Shown piece by piece: positions 1-11,952 of a stretch of DNA of 64,000 bases. How positions within the stretch are numbered: the first letter of the stretch is position 1; each line of letters begins with the position of its first letter. Origin of the DNA: Norana najaformis. Its lineage: Eukaryota > Annelida > Clitellata > Crassiclitellata > Hormogastridae. The position numbers were made by a program, and so were the translations under genes. Under the pieces are notes generated by a model, which did not search any database, was not told where the DNA came from, and saw only the letters and a program-made list of their open reading frames with translations. The stretch covers positions 46,875,976 to 46,939,975 of the forward strand of contig OZ029913.1 of assembly GCA_964023275.1 (NCBI GenBank). The letters run 5' to 3'.

Positions 1-139
1 AACAAATTTTCCAGTGGTTACGGAAGAAAAATAACCAGTTAAGTATGGACAGACTTACAGCAGGTCGTCACAGAATTTTGTCAGAAGAGATGCAAGTGGT
101 CTTTTCAGAAGAACAAGCGGTAATGAGCAGAGAAGTGAA

Positions 140-511
140 ATGAAACGATGTCACGGATGTGGATCCGGTAAAAATTTGGTCAAAAATTGTACACTTACGA
201 GTACGAATAGCAATTATGCAAGGAATACAGGAAATTCAAAAGTGAATCAGATGCAAGTGATTGACGAGACTCAGATAGGTGGTGGTGAGAATAATGCAGA
301 TAACGCACAAGTTAATCGAATTAAAGTGATGAATATGGCCGATAATCTACAAAACATATCACAACCACTTGTAAAAGGAGGTTATATTATGTCAAAAGGA
401 GAAGTTGAAGAGAAGAAAGAAGTAAAAACTATCATGAAAGTTGAACTACAAAAGGAAGAATTAATGGGTTCGGAGAGTCATGAAAACATTACAGGGAAAG
501 ACGTTGATTAA
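140..511 (+). pseudogene. gag C-terminal fragment with Cys knuckle (Gmr1-like)
   Basis: A short frame opens with a nucleocapsid-like Cys cluster (CHGCGSGKN near residues 4-12) followed by an Asn, Glu and Lys-rich tail. In this family the nucleocapsid binds RNA inside the particle and precedes the protease. It lies immediately upstream of the protease-like frame, which is the main reason for the call. Fossil fragment. Confidence 0.5.
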
Positions 512-544
512 GAAAGCAGCACTGCAGTATATAGATGTGGAAAT

Positions 545-823
545 GTGTGGTATGGATGGAGTACAAGGAAGATCAAAGCATTAATCGACTCAGGAACAGA
601 GATCCCAGTGATTAGCAACGAAGTACCGGAGGGCATGAAAGTTGAAGAGGTCGGAAATGTACAAATTCAGTGTGTAGCAGGAGATGCTATCCCTGCTAAA
701 TTGGTGAAAATGCAGATGAGAATATACAACAATAATGAAGAAACAGATGGGTTTTCACGGAGTCAATACTCGATTACGCCTTATGTTACGCTGATAGATG
801 CAAGTTTGGAAAAAAATGAGTAG
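545..823 (+). pseudogene. retroviral-type aspartic protease fragment (Gmr1-like)
   Basis: The motif ALIDSGTEIPVI near residues 12-23 is the hydrophobic-hydrophobic-D-S/T-G signature of retropepsins, which cleave the gag-pol precursor. A comparable domain sits at the same relative place in the minus-strand copy, just before a charged linker and the integrase. Here a Glu and Lys-rich linker-like frame follows at 886-1200, before the integrase zinc domain. Fossil fragment. Confidence 0.65.
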
Positions 824-1242
824 CAAGGAAAAATTGTTACTGCATCCTACGATGATTGAAGAATTGAGCTGTACCACCGATAAATATGATAAAAGGTGAA
901 ATGCAAGTAAACGTGGTGACAAGAATGCAAATTAAAAGAAATGAAATGGAAGAGGGTGAAGTGGAGCAGGAAATTGAAAAGGTGGATAATAATGAAACCG
1001 GAAAAGGACTCAAAGGAAATAAAATGCAGAAAGAAGTGACAAGGAAAGAAGAGGAGAAAGATAGTAGGAGAGGCGAGAACGAAGAAGAGACTGAAACAAA
1101 AGAGTGGACCGAAGGTGATTTGGAAATAACAGAATTATTTCGAGAAGAAGACAGAATTAATGAACAACAAATGCAGATGGCAGATGCGACAAAGTTTTAA
1201 AAACAACAACGAGAAGATGAATCATTAGTATCTTGGTGGAAG

Positions 1243-1661
1243 ATGGCGAGAAACAAAGGTTCTGACTTTTGTGTAGTAACTGGGTTACTTTATAAAAGGT
1301 ATAAGATGTTGGATCAAGTGATATACCAACTCGTGTTGCCCAAAGAAAGAAGATTGCAAGTGTTGGAACTGGCGCATGAATCTGTATTTGGTGGAGATCT
1401 TGGAGACGAAAAGACAAGAGAACGAATCAAGTTATCATTTGTATGGCCAAAAATGCGAAGAGATGTTGAGAAATATTGCAAGTCCTGCGAAAATTGCCAA
1501 CTGAAATCGAGAAACTTGGTGATGGATAGGGTACCAAATAATCCTACACCTAGGGAAGAAATTCCTTTCCGAAGGATGACTATGGATGTTGTTGGTCCCA
1601 TAGAACCAGCTTCTGCAGCGGGACATAAGTATTGTCTATGTATCGTCGATTCATGTACGAG
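1243..1661 (+). pseudogene. integrase, zinc-binding domain and start of core (Gmr1-like)
   Basis: The frame carries the H-H-C-C zinc-binding fold of retroviral integrases (first His in ELAHESVFGG, the Cys pair in YCKSCENCQ), then the start of the catalytic core with MDVVGPIEPASAAG and the Asp of CIVDSCTRWP. The domain binds donor DNA ends during integration. The rest of the core resumes after the hAT insertion at 4352. Fossil fragment. Confidence 0.85.
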
Positions 1662-2090
1662 GTGGCCTACAGTGATGGAAGTATTTTAAATACTGTGCAA
1701 GTATTTTGGACTTGTATTTGAAATACATTGGAATGACAGTATTTATATTTTTACTTAAAATACTTATTTTGAGTATTTTGCACTTTAAATTATAATGCTG
1801 AAATACATTTTAAAATACTTTATTTTTACATTATAATAACAAAGCAACATTGCATGCATTACGCCTACGTTAATTATTATTGGGCGATAATGATTGGGCT
1901 GGAACATTTAAATGTTGGTACCAGTATTGGTTTTGTAGCGCACCGGAAATAGAAAACCTAAACGATATTATGTTTGGCGTGATTCGTGAACGATGGTGGA
2001 TTGCAAGGAAGCACATGTTTTACCAGCTATTTTAGATGGCCAGTTTTTTTCTATTGTTAAACAAAATGATAAAAACTTTTCTGTTAAGTG

Positions 2091-2338
2091 ATAAAAACTT
2101 GGTACGACTGAAGATTTCGTAAGTAACTCCGATTCGTATGATATTATACCTGATGATAGTTCTCGACATGACTATTCCAACGCGCCTATTCCCGTCTTCC
2201 GCAAACAATCCGGCGATTTTATACGAATTTTTAAAGTGCGTCACTTCATGCGTAAATATCGACATCTGCCATTCAGGTATAATATCATACGAATCGGAGT
2301 TGGACAGTAAATATACAGTCGTACCGTTTTTTGTACTT
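2091..2338. repeat. foldback (inverted-repeat) element inside the hAT
   Basis: Two arms, 2125-2153 and 2273-2301, are exact reverse complements over 29 bases (outer end AACTCCGATTCG, inner end TATACCTGA). Outside them the pairing continues imperfectly through GGTACGACTG and CAGTCGTACC. The spacer is about 120 bases with no coding signal. It looks like a small MITE or foldback element that entered the hAT. Confidence 0.75.
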
Positions 2339-2550
2339 GCAACCCTCAAACTTTCTTGAGCTGTTCCCGCCTACGTTTACTGTCTTTCACTGACGAGACG
2401 AAGGAAGTAATGTTTTAGGCCCCTACTAGGTGACTTGACCCATGAACGAAGTGGTTATTCATTGTGAGCGAGATTTCATTAAAATTGTGATTTCTCTTGT
2501 GAGAGTGATTTTTGACACCATATACACTGGATTCTAGAACAATAATAATA

Positions 2551-2720
2551 CGCATGGTAGCTAAATGATTGGTGCGTTTGGCTTGTAACGTGAAGAGTAC
2601 GGGTTCGAGCCCTGTCAGAGATGGTTTCTGTCTTTGGACATTGAGCCTCAAGTCTTTCACTTACAATTGCTTCGCACCTCTGTTTCAGATTGACTGACCT
2701 TGCACATGTAATAAATGCAA
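2551..2720 (+). mobile_element. tRNA-derived SINE (tRNA-Thr-like head)
   Basis: An A-box-like TAGCTAAATGATTGG at 2558-2572 and a perfect B box GGTTCGAGCC at 2602-2611 are spaced as in a tRNA gene. Between them the loop CTTGTAA suggests a TGT (Thr) anticodon. The acceptor and anticodon stems do not pair well enough for a working tRNA. An AT-rich tail with ATA repeats follows, as expected for a SINE. Confidence 0.65.
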
Positions 2721-2890
2721 TATAATAATATTTATAATAATTTGGTATAGTGAAAAACTATACCTTACTAAATAATGTAAATAATGTGTTTTAGAACGGA
2801 CACAAGAGCAAGTTCAACGATTATACTGAGCACAAAAAGGCTCGCTAGCGGCTGTCATCTACAACTGTAGAGGAATTAGCAAATACCAGC

Positions 2891-4061
2891 ATGTCCAGCT
2901 GTTCCAAGAGGCCTAAGCTTGGTACTAGTAGTCATCGCCAACTAGCTTTTTCCAATGGGAAATCAGTCCTGTTCATCAGCCAAGAAAAAGTTGATGATCT
3001 AAACATGAACTATATTGTCAAAGAAGTTAGACCATTGTGCACTGTTGAGAAATCAGCTTTTAGAGCTCTAGTTTATGTTTGTCGCCATCACATACTGTTA
3101 TGTGCCGCAAGACATTGGACGTTCTTCAGGAGTACTTAACAATTATGGCAACAATTGCCACCACTATAGATAAGCTACAAGGTGAAAATAGCTGCTATCT
3201 TGGGCTGCTTATGCCAACTGTTCAGCAGATTAAAAAGAAGCTCAGCAGTGTTTCCACTACAGTTGAGCACAGTAGACCACTGGTAGATGGCTTAATTGAG
3301 AGTCTTGAAAGATGGTTTCCTCATCTGTTCGAGTACAATAGCAACTCCATGCTATATGCTGCTGCTGCAATATGCCACCCAAACTTCAAATTGTGTTGGG
3401 TGCCTATGGACAAGAAGGATTGGGCAAAATCTGTTTTCTTGGCAGAAGCCAAAAAATATGGTGTTTTTGTAAAAGAGACAACACCTAGTTCAACACAGAT
3501 TTTTGGAAAAGATGTTTTCCTTGAAGATGATGGACCTACAGATGCTAATCTAGAGTCAGTTACTAAGGTAACAACAGCAAAAACTTCATTTAATATGTTT
3601 GTGTGTGCAAGCATGTTTGTATGCATGTATGCAAGTATGTATGTGCATATATTTATCTGGAAAATAGTACATGAAAGTACCTCACAAAGTGCTGGCCAAG
3701 TCACCATTACCATCTTTCATTTCCAATACTGAACTTTCATTTATAGCGTTCTTAGCATTTTGGAATGTTTCAATATTTTGTGTTCTTGCACATTTAAAAA
3801 TTTGTGTTGCATTGTTTTGTATTTATTAAGGTAACAGTGGAATGCCTAAGATATCTGGGTGATCCTTGCTCAATGTCACTGAAATGTCTCCATGCGTTTC
3901 CAACAGTGAAGCTCCTTTTCCGGAAGCTGAATGCTACGGTGCCATCCTCGGCACCAGTCGAGAGATTGTTCTCCGAAGGATCTCTCATTTTATTACCAAG
4001 ACGAAATCGCTTAAATGACAAACATTTTGAGCAACTACTCCTTGTTAAGGCCAATACCTAA
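2891..4061 (+). pseudogene. hAT transposase remnant
   Basis: This is a degraded transposase of the hAT superfamily, the enzyme that cuts and pastes the element between its terminal repeats. The N-terminal piece contains NYIVKEVRPLCTVEK, a conserved stretch after the BED zinc finger. A middle piece (3079 to about 3510) reads like the region before the dimerisation domain. The last piece (3804-4061) is the conserved C-terminal dimerisation domain, FPTVKLLFRKLNATVPSSAP and then VERLFSEGS. The pieces lie in different frames, and the catalytic middle with the first Asp residues is largely missing, so the copy cannot make active enzyme. Confidence 0.85.
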
Positions 4062-4351
4062 GTGCCAAGTAAAGAATGCTGGACTGGAAAATCGTTTTTG
4101 CTGCTGTTCAGAATTCAGTATTAAAAGCAGTGTCGATTTGATACGACTACATTAGTACAGATAAGCTTTGACTCAAAGTATTTTGTATTTAGTATTTAAA
4201 ATACTTTTTCAAAACAAGTATTTTTACTTTAATTTAAAATACTTGTACAAAAAAGTATTTATACTTGTATTTTAGATACTTTTGTGATCAAGTATTTGTA
4301 CTTTTACTCAAATTCCTTTTAAAATGTATTTTCCCCATCACTGGTGGCCTA

Positions 4352-5020
4352 TGATATATTTAATGAAATCGTTGTCAGCAAAAGCAGTATGTGAAGCATT
4401 AATGCAAATGTTTATTGATGTGGGAGTTCCGTCAGTAATTACCAGCGATCAAGGAACGAACTTCACAGCCAGTTTAACAAGAGAATTTCTTAAAATGATG
4501 GGATGCAGTCCAAGATTCGATATGCCTGGACACCCAGAAGCAGCAGGATTAGTTGAAAGATGGAATCGATGTTTAAAACATTTTAAAAAATGATACATCA
4601 TGTGATTATTGATAATCCATATCAGTGGCATAAGATTATACCATTCACAGTTTGGGCGTTAAGAGAAGTTCCTAATGCAACGACAGGAGTAGCGCCGTAT
4701 TTGTTTAATTTATGGAAAACATCCAAGAGGACCTTTAACAGTTCTGAAAGAAAGTTGGTCGAAAGAAATTAACTTACCACCTCACATTGGCGTTCAACCG
4801 ATAAAATATCTGAAAGAAACAAAGGAAAATATGGAAAGAGCGATAGCATATGCAGAAGGTTTCACAGAAAGAAAACAGCATCAATATACTGAACAGTACA
4901 ACAGAAGAGCAAAAGAGAAAGAATTTGAAATTGGAGAGAAGGTGATAGTCCTGTATCCGACGTCAATGAATAAATTATTATCCAGGTGGAACGGCCCATG
5001 TATTGTGTGACAAAGAAGAT
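4352..5020 (+). pseudogene. integrase core and C-terminal part (Gmr1-like)
   Basis: This continues the catalytic core after the hAT insertion. ITSDQGTNFTASL carries the second catalytic Asp, and the Glu is in EAAGLVERWNR. The region to about 5020 resembles the C-terminal DNA-binding part, with YTEQYN and FEIGEKVIVLYP, and has the same motifs as the minus-strand copy (YTEQYNLRSQ, VNEKVLILQP). Fossil fragment. Confidence 0.8.
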
Positions 5021-5043
5021 CAAAAGATTCTTATTTAGTTGAC

Positions 5044-6614
5044 ATGGGAGGTGACAGTCGAAGAGTGATACATGCAAACAAAATGCGAAAGTATGTAACA
5101 AGAACATTAAGTTGTGGTCTGATTGTGGAGGAAGACGAAGATTTTGGAATGGTAGTTGAATTGCCACAGGGTACCGAAAAGAAAGAGAAAGATAAGAAAC
5201 CGATTGAGTTGGATTATGAGCAAATTGCTCATTTGACACCAAGTCAGCAAAAACAGCTGATAGGCCTTTTAAATAAGCATGCTGATCGTTTCTCTGACAG
5301 ACCAGATTTATGCACTATCGTGGAACATGAGATTATCCTGAAACCAGAATTCAAAGAAAAAGAATTTATGGCTTATCGAGTTCCTGTCATTTATCGGGAA
5401 GAGGTAGATAAACAAATCAACGAAATGTTAAAAAACAGTATCAAACCTTCATCGAGTAGAATGGCAAGTCCATTAGTCATCGTGAAAAAGAAAGATGGTT
5501 TGTTGAGACTTGCATGCGATTACAGATATATCAACTCGTTTACTGTGGACTGTAAATATCCCATGCCGATCGTCAGTGATGTGTTAAATAAAGTCGGAAA
5601 AGCCAACGTCATTTCAATTTTGGACTGTCGAAATGCGTATTGGACTTGTCCAGTAAAGGAAGAGGATCAGTGGAAAACGGCGTTTGTGGCCCGCAATGGA
5701 CTGTACGAGTTTACCAGAGCCCCATTTGGTATGGTAAATTCTGGGCGAACATTTGTCAAGGCTATTAACATGGTTTTACAGCCTATACGTGAATTTTCAG
5801 AGTCTTATGTGGATGACATTGCGGTTCATTCCCAGGACTGGGGTCTACATTTGAAGCACTTAGAGGCATTTTTGAAACGTATGAGGGAAAATGATATTAC
5901 TTTGAATGTAAAGAAATGCATTTTTGCTAAAAGCGAAGTTAAATTTATTGGACATGTAATTGGATCTGGCAAGAAAATGATGGACCCAGAGAGGATTGAA
6001 AGTTTGGTTAATTTGAAACCACCTGAAAGTAAGAAGCAAGTAAAACAAATTTTAGGATTTTTTTGGGTATTACAGACAATTCATTATGGATTTTGCAAAG
6101 TTAGCGAAACCATTAACTGATTTAACATGTAAAGAGATGCCGGATAAAATTGTATGGACTGATAAACATCAGCAAGCATTTGATTTAATTAAGGATAGGA
6201 TACGTTGCAATGTGGTTTTGCATGTGTTTGAGGTTGGGAAACCGTTTAGTTTATTTTGTAATAGTAGTGATTTTGCTGTAGGGGGTGTTCTAACACAAGT
6301 AAGTAGACTGTGAGGGAATTCCACGCCCTGTTTCTTTTATCAGTCAAAAGTTAACGGATACTCAAAAACGATGGGCTACTGTTGAGAAGGAGGCTTATGC
6401 CATAGTTTGGGCATTGAACAAATTGAAAGAAATTGTTATTGGATCCAAAATTAATGTATACACGGCCCATAACCCACTCACTTATTTAACTGAATCTATG
6501 TCGATGTCTGCCAAATTGGTACGGTGGGCATTAGCGTTACAAACCTTTGATATAGTGATACATTATGAGAAAGGGCGTTTGAATACGGTTGCTGATTTTT
6601 TGTCAAGATTGTGA
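5044..6614 (+). pseudogene. reverse transcriptase and RNase H (Gmr1-like)
   Basis: The reverse transcriptase shows LVIVKKKDGLLRLACDYRYI, the Asp-containing ISILDCRNAYW, RAPFGMVNSG and the catalytic YVDD box, followed by the connection region FIGHVIGSGKKM. RNase H follows with WTDKHQQAFD, KPFSLFCNSSDFAVGGV and ends at VADFLSRL. These domains copy the genomic RNA into DNA. They lie downstream of the integrase, the order that marks the Gmr1 lineage. Fossil copy with a few breaks. Confidence 0.9.
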
Positions 6615-6650
6615 TGTAGAAAGTAGATAAGATTGCATTGCTGTATAAAG

Positions 6651-7906
6651 ATGTTTCTAATAATAGTTGACGCCGATAGTAAATGGGTCGAATATGCATA
6701 CAATCCTCGGCAACCTCTGCCGCTACTATCGAGAGTTTGGTGCAGACGTTTGCCACTCATGGGCTGCCCGAACAAATTGTGTCAGACAACGGCTCCTGTT
6801 TCACCAGCGAGGAGTTTCGCACATTTCTCCGCAAGAACAGTATCCAACAGACACTAGTAGCTTCTTTTCATCCCTCCTCTAATGGACAAGCAGAGCGGAT
6901 CGTTCAGTCTTTTAAAGCAGCAATGATGAAGTCAGAAAACGGTCCTTGGAGTCTCCAGCGTAGGGTGTCTCGATTCCTATTCATCTATCGCGTGACTCCG
7001 CATACTGTGACGGGTGTGACTCCGGCGGAGTTACTCATGAATCGGGCCCTTCGGACCAGATTCGATGGATTACGACCTAACGTGGCTTCTCGTGTTCAAC
7101 AAAAGCAGGTCGCACAAAAAGCCCTCCACGATTGGCATTGTCAAGCCAAGGGTTTTCAAGTAGGAGATAAAGTTTGGACTCGACATTTTAGCACCCGTGT
7201 GGACTCAGGAAACGCATGGACCCCAGGTGAAATCACCGGACTTACGGGGCCAGTTTCCTATACAGTACAGCCTCAGACGGGGTCACTCATGAGACGGCAT
7301 CTGGATCACATCTGGAGAAGGTGGCCTAAAGGGCAGGAAGACCTACCGGGGTATGAGGGTAATTTCAGTAACGGGGAAGGCTGTGATGGCGTAACAGAGG
7401 AGCAACGGAGGAAATCGCTGTCGACACACCCTCAGAAAGAATCGCTGTCGGCACACCCTCAGGAAGAGGCCCTCCAAGGGAATCAGTCGTGTGGGGTGTC
7501 TTCAGCACTGGAGCATCGTCCTGACAGGCTTTCTGCGTCACAGGAGCCTACGTCACGAACAGATAGTCGACCACCTGGAGAGTCCGTGGTCAACATAGGA
7601 CGACGTTCCCAGAGACTGAGGAAACCTCCTGACTATCTCAAGGATTTTGTGTGTACTTCCAGGTCAGAATAATGCCTGCGAGACATTATTTATTGTTGGA
7701 AGGGAGGGGCAGTCTGCCCCAACCTTCACATTAGTTATAACTGTTAGAAAATTATGTGGGGGTAGGGTGATTTTTGGAACTGTGGGGGAGGCTGTGGTAT
7801 CTTGGGATATATGTGGTCATTGAAGGAAAGGCAGCCATATTGAAAAACGGACTTGGGGGGCTGACAGCACTGTTGCGGATTGATTAAAAACTCTTCAAAT
7901 ATTACA
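6651..7906 (+). mobile_element. second Ty3/Gypsy element: integrase end plus likely 3' LTR
   Basis: The frame up to 7672 is a Gypsy integrase unlike the neighbouring Gmr1-like one: IVSDNGSCFTSEEF, SSNGQAERIVQ and the C-terminal GDKVWTRHF region with RRHLDHIWRRW, typical of mag/SURL-type Gypsy pol ends. A purine-rich tract (GGAAGGGAGGGG) near 7698-7709 fits a polypurine tract. A candidate 3' LTR runs from TGCCCCAACC (about 7715) to ATTACA (about 7906). The 5' part of the element is absent and the piece adjoins the RNase H of the Gmr1-like copy. Old, truncated fossil; the LTR limits are tentative. Confidence 0.75.
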
Positions 7907-8574
7907 CGTCGGGAGGAGCTCAGGAATGTGCCCGGAGACCGCTGTCTGCATCTTCACTCTGCAAAGGCTATTAAATGCGTTAGTGAAATCCAGTTTGACC
8001 AGGACTGACCCTGATGGCAGATCTCCTAAAAAGCGTCTGGCAGCATGCGCGGCGGCCTTGCAGCCCCCAGGGGTACCAACACCAAGCTGCAGAAGTGCAA
8101 AGTAACTGGACAGCTGAGAGAGAGCGTAGGTATTTGCGCATTTAGAGGCAAGACGTCGCCAGTAGTAGCCGATTGCAATGGGACGGAGACTCCAGATTTC
8201 TTTCTCAGCGCGAATAGGGTGCCACCGAACAAGAGAGGTGCAATGGTGTCCGGGCAATTTCCCGCTAGCATGGTGTTTATTAGGGCAGTTAAGGATGTAA
8301 GGAGGGCAGTCCCAACCTCCCTGCAAGTTATGAGATCAAGTATATGCTGGGGGCGTATTCCATCTGGACCCCCGGCCGACCCAGCTGGGAAGGAACGGAG
8401 TGCGCGTAACACATCGCCCTCCGTTATCTGGAGGGCGGGTAAATTTGGTAGAGGATGTGGTCGTTCTGACGTGTCTATTGGAGGAGGATGTTTGTTGCGT
8501 AGCTCCTCCAGAGACTCTGAGTCAGCCGGGACCGGTCTTCCATTTGAGCAGAGGATGCGAAATGCAGCGTGAAT
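7907..8574 (-). pseudogene. REL-type non-LTR retrotransposon A: reverse transcriptase N-terminal half
   Basis: Minus-strand frames carry the start of a non-LTR reverse transcriptase: SFPAGSAGGPDGIRPQHILD, then PIAIGYYWRRLASKCANTYA, then VGTPGGCKAAAHAARRFLGD and VLVKLDFTNAFNSL with the first catalytic Asp. The pieces lie in two frames, so at least one indel is present. The copy is cut off at the low-coordinate side before the YLDD box. Its N-terminal part continues at 13296 beyond the LTR array, so the array is inserted in this copy. The closest family by domain content is the R2/R4 group, which carries a restriction-like endonuclease after the reverse transcriptase. Confidence 0.85.
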
Positions 8575-8579
8575 ATTAC

Positions 8580-8915
8580 TGTCACGTTCCTCGCCTCATG
8601 TGTCGTCGTCGTCCATCACGTGCGTCCGTTGGTGCCCTCTGGTGATCACGGATGGTAGCTGGAGGTGCGCCATCGGCAGGAAAATTCGACACTCACCTGA
8701 CTGACGTGAGGGAGTACCAGAGAGCTGACTGATGAAATGCAAAACTCGATCGAGGGATTGTCACACTAGTTTATAAGGGGAGAAAATGACTTTAGTCAAA
8801 TAGATGCCAGACCGATACAGACCGAGAGAGGGACTGAGCCGTTCGTCAGTCGTTGTTAAGTCTCAGTTAACTAATAATAAAAGACTCTATTCCACTTCTA
8901 CTCGGCATCGTGACA
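8580..8915 (+). repeat. LTR A of the tandem array
   Basis: Starts TGTCACGTTCC, ends GCATCGTGACA, 336 bases. By eye it differs from LTR B at one site. The outer flank ATTAC is the left half of the target duplication. Confidence 0.9.
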
Positions 8916-10127
8916 TAATTGGCGTCGTGAACAGGATTCGTCGAATAGAAGTCGGTGCCGGAGACGGAAAACGACGAACCGCTGGAAGAAGGCGGTGGAA
9001 GAAGGCGAAGCCGTAAACGGAGACGTGGAAAACGACGAGGTGCTAGAAGAAGACAGTGGAAGAAGTCGGTGGACGGAGAATAGAACAACCAGTGAAGGAT
9101 GGGCGCTCGACCGAGAGACTTTTCGCTGCGACAGGAGTGATCGAGACAAAGTTGTGTCCGGTGCAACGAGTTTCGCTCGACTGGGTTTCGTCAGGGTAAC
9201 GCCCACTTGCCAGAGTTCGGTCTGCAGGGCGAGACGAAACGAAGTTTGGAACGAGAGGGTCTTCCGCTGGAGACGTCTACACGTGGCGAAGGTGCGGTCG
9301 AAGAAGTTCGTCTACGGGACGCTCGTTCTACAGAAAATGGTCGGAGTGAAGATGGTCGGCTCGAGATTCGTCCGGTGGCGGCAGTGTGTCCGCTGGTGAT
9401 TCGGTCGGCGACGTGCTCGTCGAAAGCCACGGAGTCAAAGGAGGAGCGAAGGAGGAGAACGGACAATGCGAACGTCGGTGACTTCAATCGGTTGATTGGC
9501 ACGTATGTGAGTACAGGTTTATCAGAGAGTGACTAAATGAGTTCTGCTCGACATTCTTGTGTTACGTATTGCAATAGACCAGAAACTTTTATCGTTTATT
9601 CATCTTCTGGCTAAGTTAGATTTGCATCATCGCACAGTTCAGTGATAAGAAACCAGGAAGGTAGGACATGTTAGGCAGTACCACCATTCGTTCTAGTTAA
9701 TCCGTCTGTACGAGCAGCTTTAAGATTTAGAATGAGGTCTAGATTCAACTGTAGGTATTGATAGATGAATATTTTATATACTCCGGTATATTTTATTGCA
9801 TTGAATTTAGTGTCAAAGTTATGTACCTATGTCTGGAGTTTTGACTGAGTAGGGTAATGGCTTTTATGTCGTGTTGACTTTTGTATCGATTGAGCTTATG
9901 GATTTGTATAGTCCGTTAGGATAGGTGCGGTCGGTAATAGAATGTGTAGGCAACATGATAAGTAGAATGTATAGACAAGGTTTTAATTAGAATGTATAGA
10001 TAATGTGTTATTTGTGTTACACGTTGTTCCTGAGCGTTATGGGTCGAGGGACTACGACGACGAAATGGTCGACAGAGGTGGATGTCCCGTCTGTAAACAG
10101 CCGGGAGCATCCTCTTGAAGGAGGAGG

Positions 10128-10463
10128 TGTCACGTTCCTCGCCTCACGTGTCGTCGTCGTCCATCACGTGCGTCCGTTGGTGCCCTCTGGTGATCACGGA
10201 TGGTAGCTGGAGGTGCGCCATCGGCAGGAAAATTCGACACTCACCTGACTGACGTGAGGGAGTACCAGAGAGCTGACTGATGAAATGCAAAACTCGATCG
10301 AGGGATTGTCACACTAGTTTATAAGGGGAGAAAATGACTTTAGTCAAATAGATGCCAGACCGATACAGACCGAGAGAGGGACTGAGCCGTTCGTCAGTCG
10401 TTGTTAAGTCTCAGTTAACTAATAATAAAAGACTCTATTCCACTTCTACTCGGCATCGTGACA
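10128..10463 (+). repeat. LTR B of the tandem array
   Basis: 336 bases, read as identical to LTR C. Preceded by the polypurine tract and followed by the primer-site-like TGGCGTCGTGAACAGG, so it serves as both a 3' and a 5' LTR. Confidence 0.9.
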
Positions 10464-11616
10464 TAATTGGCGTCGTGAACAGGATTCGTCGAATAGAAGT
10501 CGGTGCCGGAGACGTGGAAAACGACGAGGTGCTAGAAGAAGACAGTGGAAGAAGTCGGTGGACGGAGAATAGAACAACCAGTGAAGGATGGGCGCTCGAC
10601 CGAGAGACTTTTCGCTGCGACAGGAGTGATCGAGACAAAGTTGTGTCCGGTGCAACGAGTTTCGCTCGACTGGGTTTCGTCAGGGTAACGCCCACTTGCC
10701 AGAGTTCGGTCTGCAGGGCGAGACGAAACGAAGTTTGGAACGAGAGGGTCTTCCGCTGGAGACGTCTACACGTGGCGAAGGTGCGGTCGAAGAAGTTCGT
10801 CTACGGGACGCTCGTTCTACAGAAAATGGTCGGAGTGAAGATGGTCGGCTCGAGATTCGTCCGGTGGCGGCAGTGTGTCCGCTGGTGATTCGGTCGGCGA
10901 CGTGCTCGTCGAAAGCCACGGAGTCAAAGGAGGAGCGAAGGAGGAGAACGGACAATGCGAACGTCGGTGACTTCAATCGGTTGATTGGCACGTATGTGAG
11001 TACAGGTTTATCAGAGAGTGACTAAATGAGTTCTGCTCGACATTCTTGTGTTACGTATTGCAATAGACCAGAAACTTTTATCGTTTATTCATCTTCTGGC
11101 TAAGTTAGATTTGCATCATCGCACAGTTCAGTGATAAGAAACCAGGAAGGTAGGACATGTTAGGCAGTACCACCATTCGTTCTAGTTAATCCGTCTGTAC
11201 GAGCAGCTTTAAGATTTAGAATGAGGTCTAGATTCAACTGTAGGTATTGATAGATGAATATTTTATATACTCCGGTATATTTTATTGCATTGAATTTAGT
11301 GTCAAAGTTATGTACCTATGTCTGGAGTTTTGACTGAGTAGGGTAATGGCTTTTATGTCGTGTTGACTTTTGTATCGATTGAGCTTATGGATTTGTATAG
11401 TCCGTTAGGATAGGTGCGGTCGGTAATAGAATGTGTAGGCAACATGATAAGTAGAATGTATAGACAAGGTTTTAATTAGAATGTATAGATAATGTGTTAT
11501 TTGTGTTACACGTTGTTCCTGAGCGTTATGGGTCGAGGGACTACGACGACGAAATGGTCGACAGAGGTGGATGTCCCGTCTGTAAACAGCCGGGAGCATC
11601 CTCTTGAAGGAGGAGG

Positions 11617-11952
11617 TGTCACGTTCCTCGCCTCACGTGTCGTCGTCGTCCATCACGTGCGTCCGTTGGTGCCCTCTGGTGATCACGGATGGTAGCTGGA
11701 GGTGCGCCATCGGCAGGAAAATTCGACACTCACCTGACTGACGTGAGGGAGTACCAGAGAGCTGACTGATGAAATGCAAAACTCGATCGAGGGATTGTCA
11801 CACTAGTTTATAAGGGGAGAAAATGACTTTAGTCAAATAGATGCCAGACCGATACAGACCGAGAGAGGGACTGAGCCGTTCGTCAGTCGTTGTTAAGTCT
11901 CAGTTAACTAATAATAAAAGACTCTATTCCACTTCTACTCGGCATCGTGACA
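11617..11952 (+). repeat. LTR C of the tandem array
   Basis: 336 bases, read as identical to LTR B, at a period of 1489 bases from it. Near-identity of the B and C units suggests that this duplication is the most recent event in the array. Confidence 0.9.

Larger units (their letters stand above)
1670..4343 (+). mobile_element. hAT DNA transposon inserted in the Gmr1-like integrase
   Basis: The ends are inverted copies beginning CAGTGATGG, each followed by AT-rich sub-terminal repeats of the AAGTATTT type. The flanking 8 bases GTGGCCTA occur at 1662-1669 and again at 4344-4351. An 8-base target duplication and a CAGTG-type terminus are hallmarks of hAT transposons. The inside holds a degraded transposase, a foldback repeat and a tRNA-derived SINE. 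The intact duplication shows that it jumped into an existing Gmr1-like copy and is younger than it. Confidence 0.92.
1..6614 (+). mobile_element. Gmr1-like Ty3/Gypsy retrotransposon remnant
   Basis: Pieces run in the order gag-like Cys knuckle, aspartic protease, integrase, reverse transcriptase, RNase H. Integrase before reverse transcriptase is the Copia-like order known for the Gmr1 lineage of Ty3/Gypsy elements; ordinary Gypsy elements have it last. The second copy on the minus strand at 35.7-41.8 kb has the same order, so this is not a rearrangement peculiar to this site. The 5' end lies outside the window and no 3' LTR is seen before an unrelated Gypsy piece begins near 6651. A hAT transposon is inserted in the integrase. 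The copy is an old fossil, broken in roughly half a dozen places. Confidence 0.85.

Noticed and set aside
2551-2660. Functional tRNA-Thr gene
   Set aside because: A and B boxes are good, but the acceptor and anticodon stems do not pair properly and a SINE-like tail follows.
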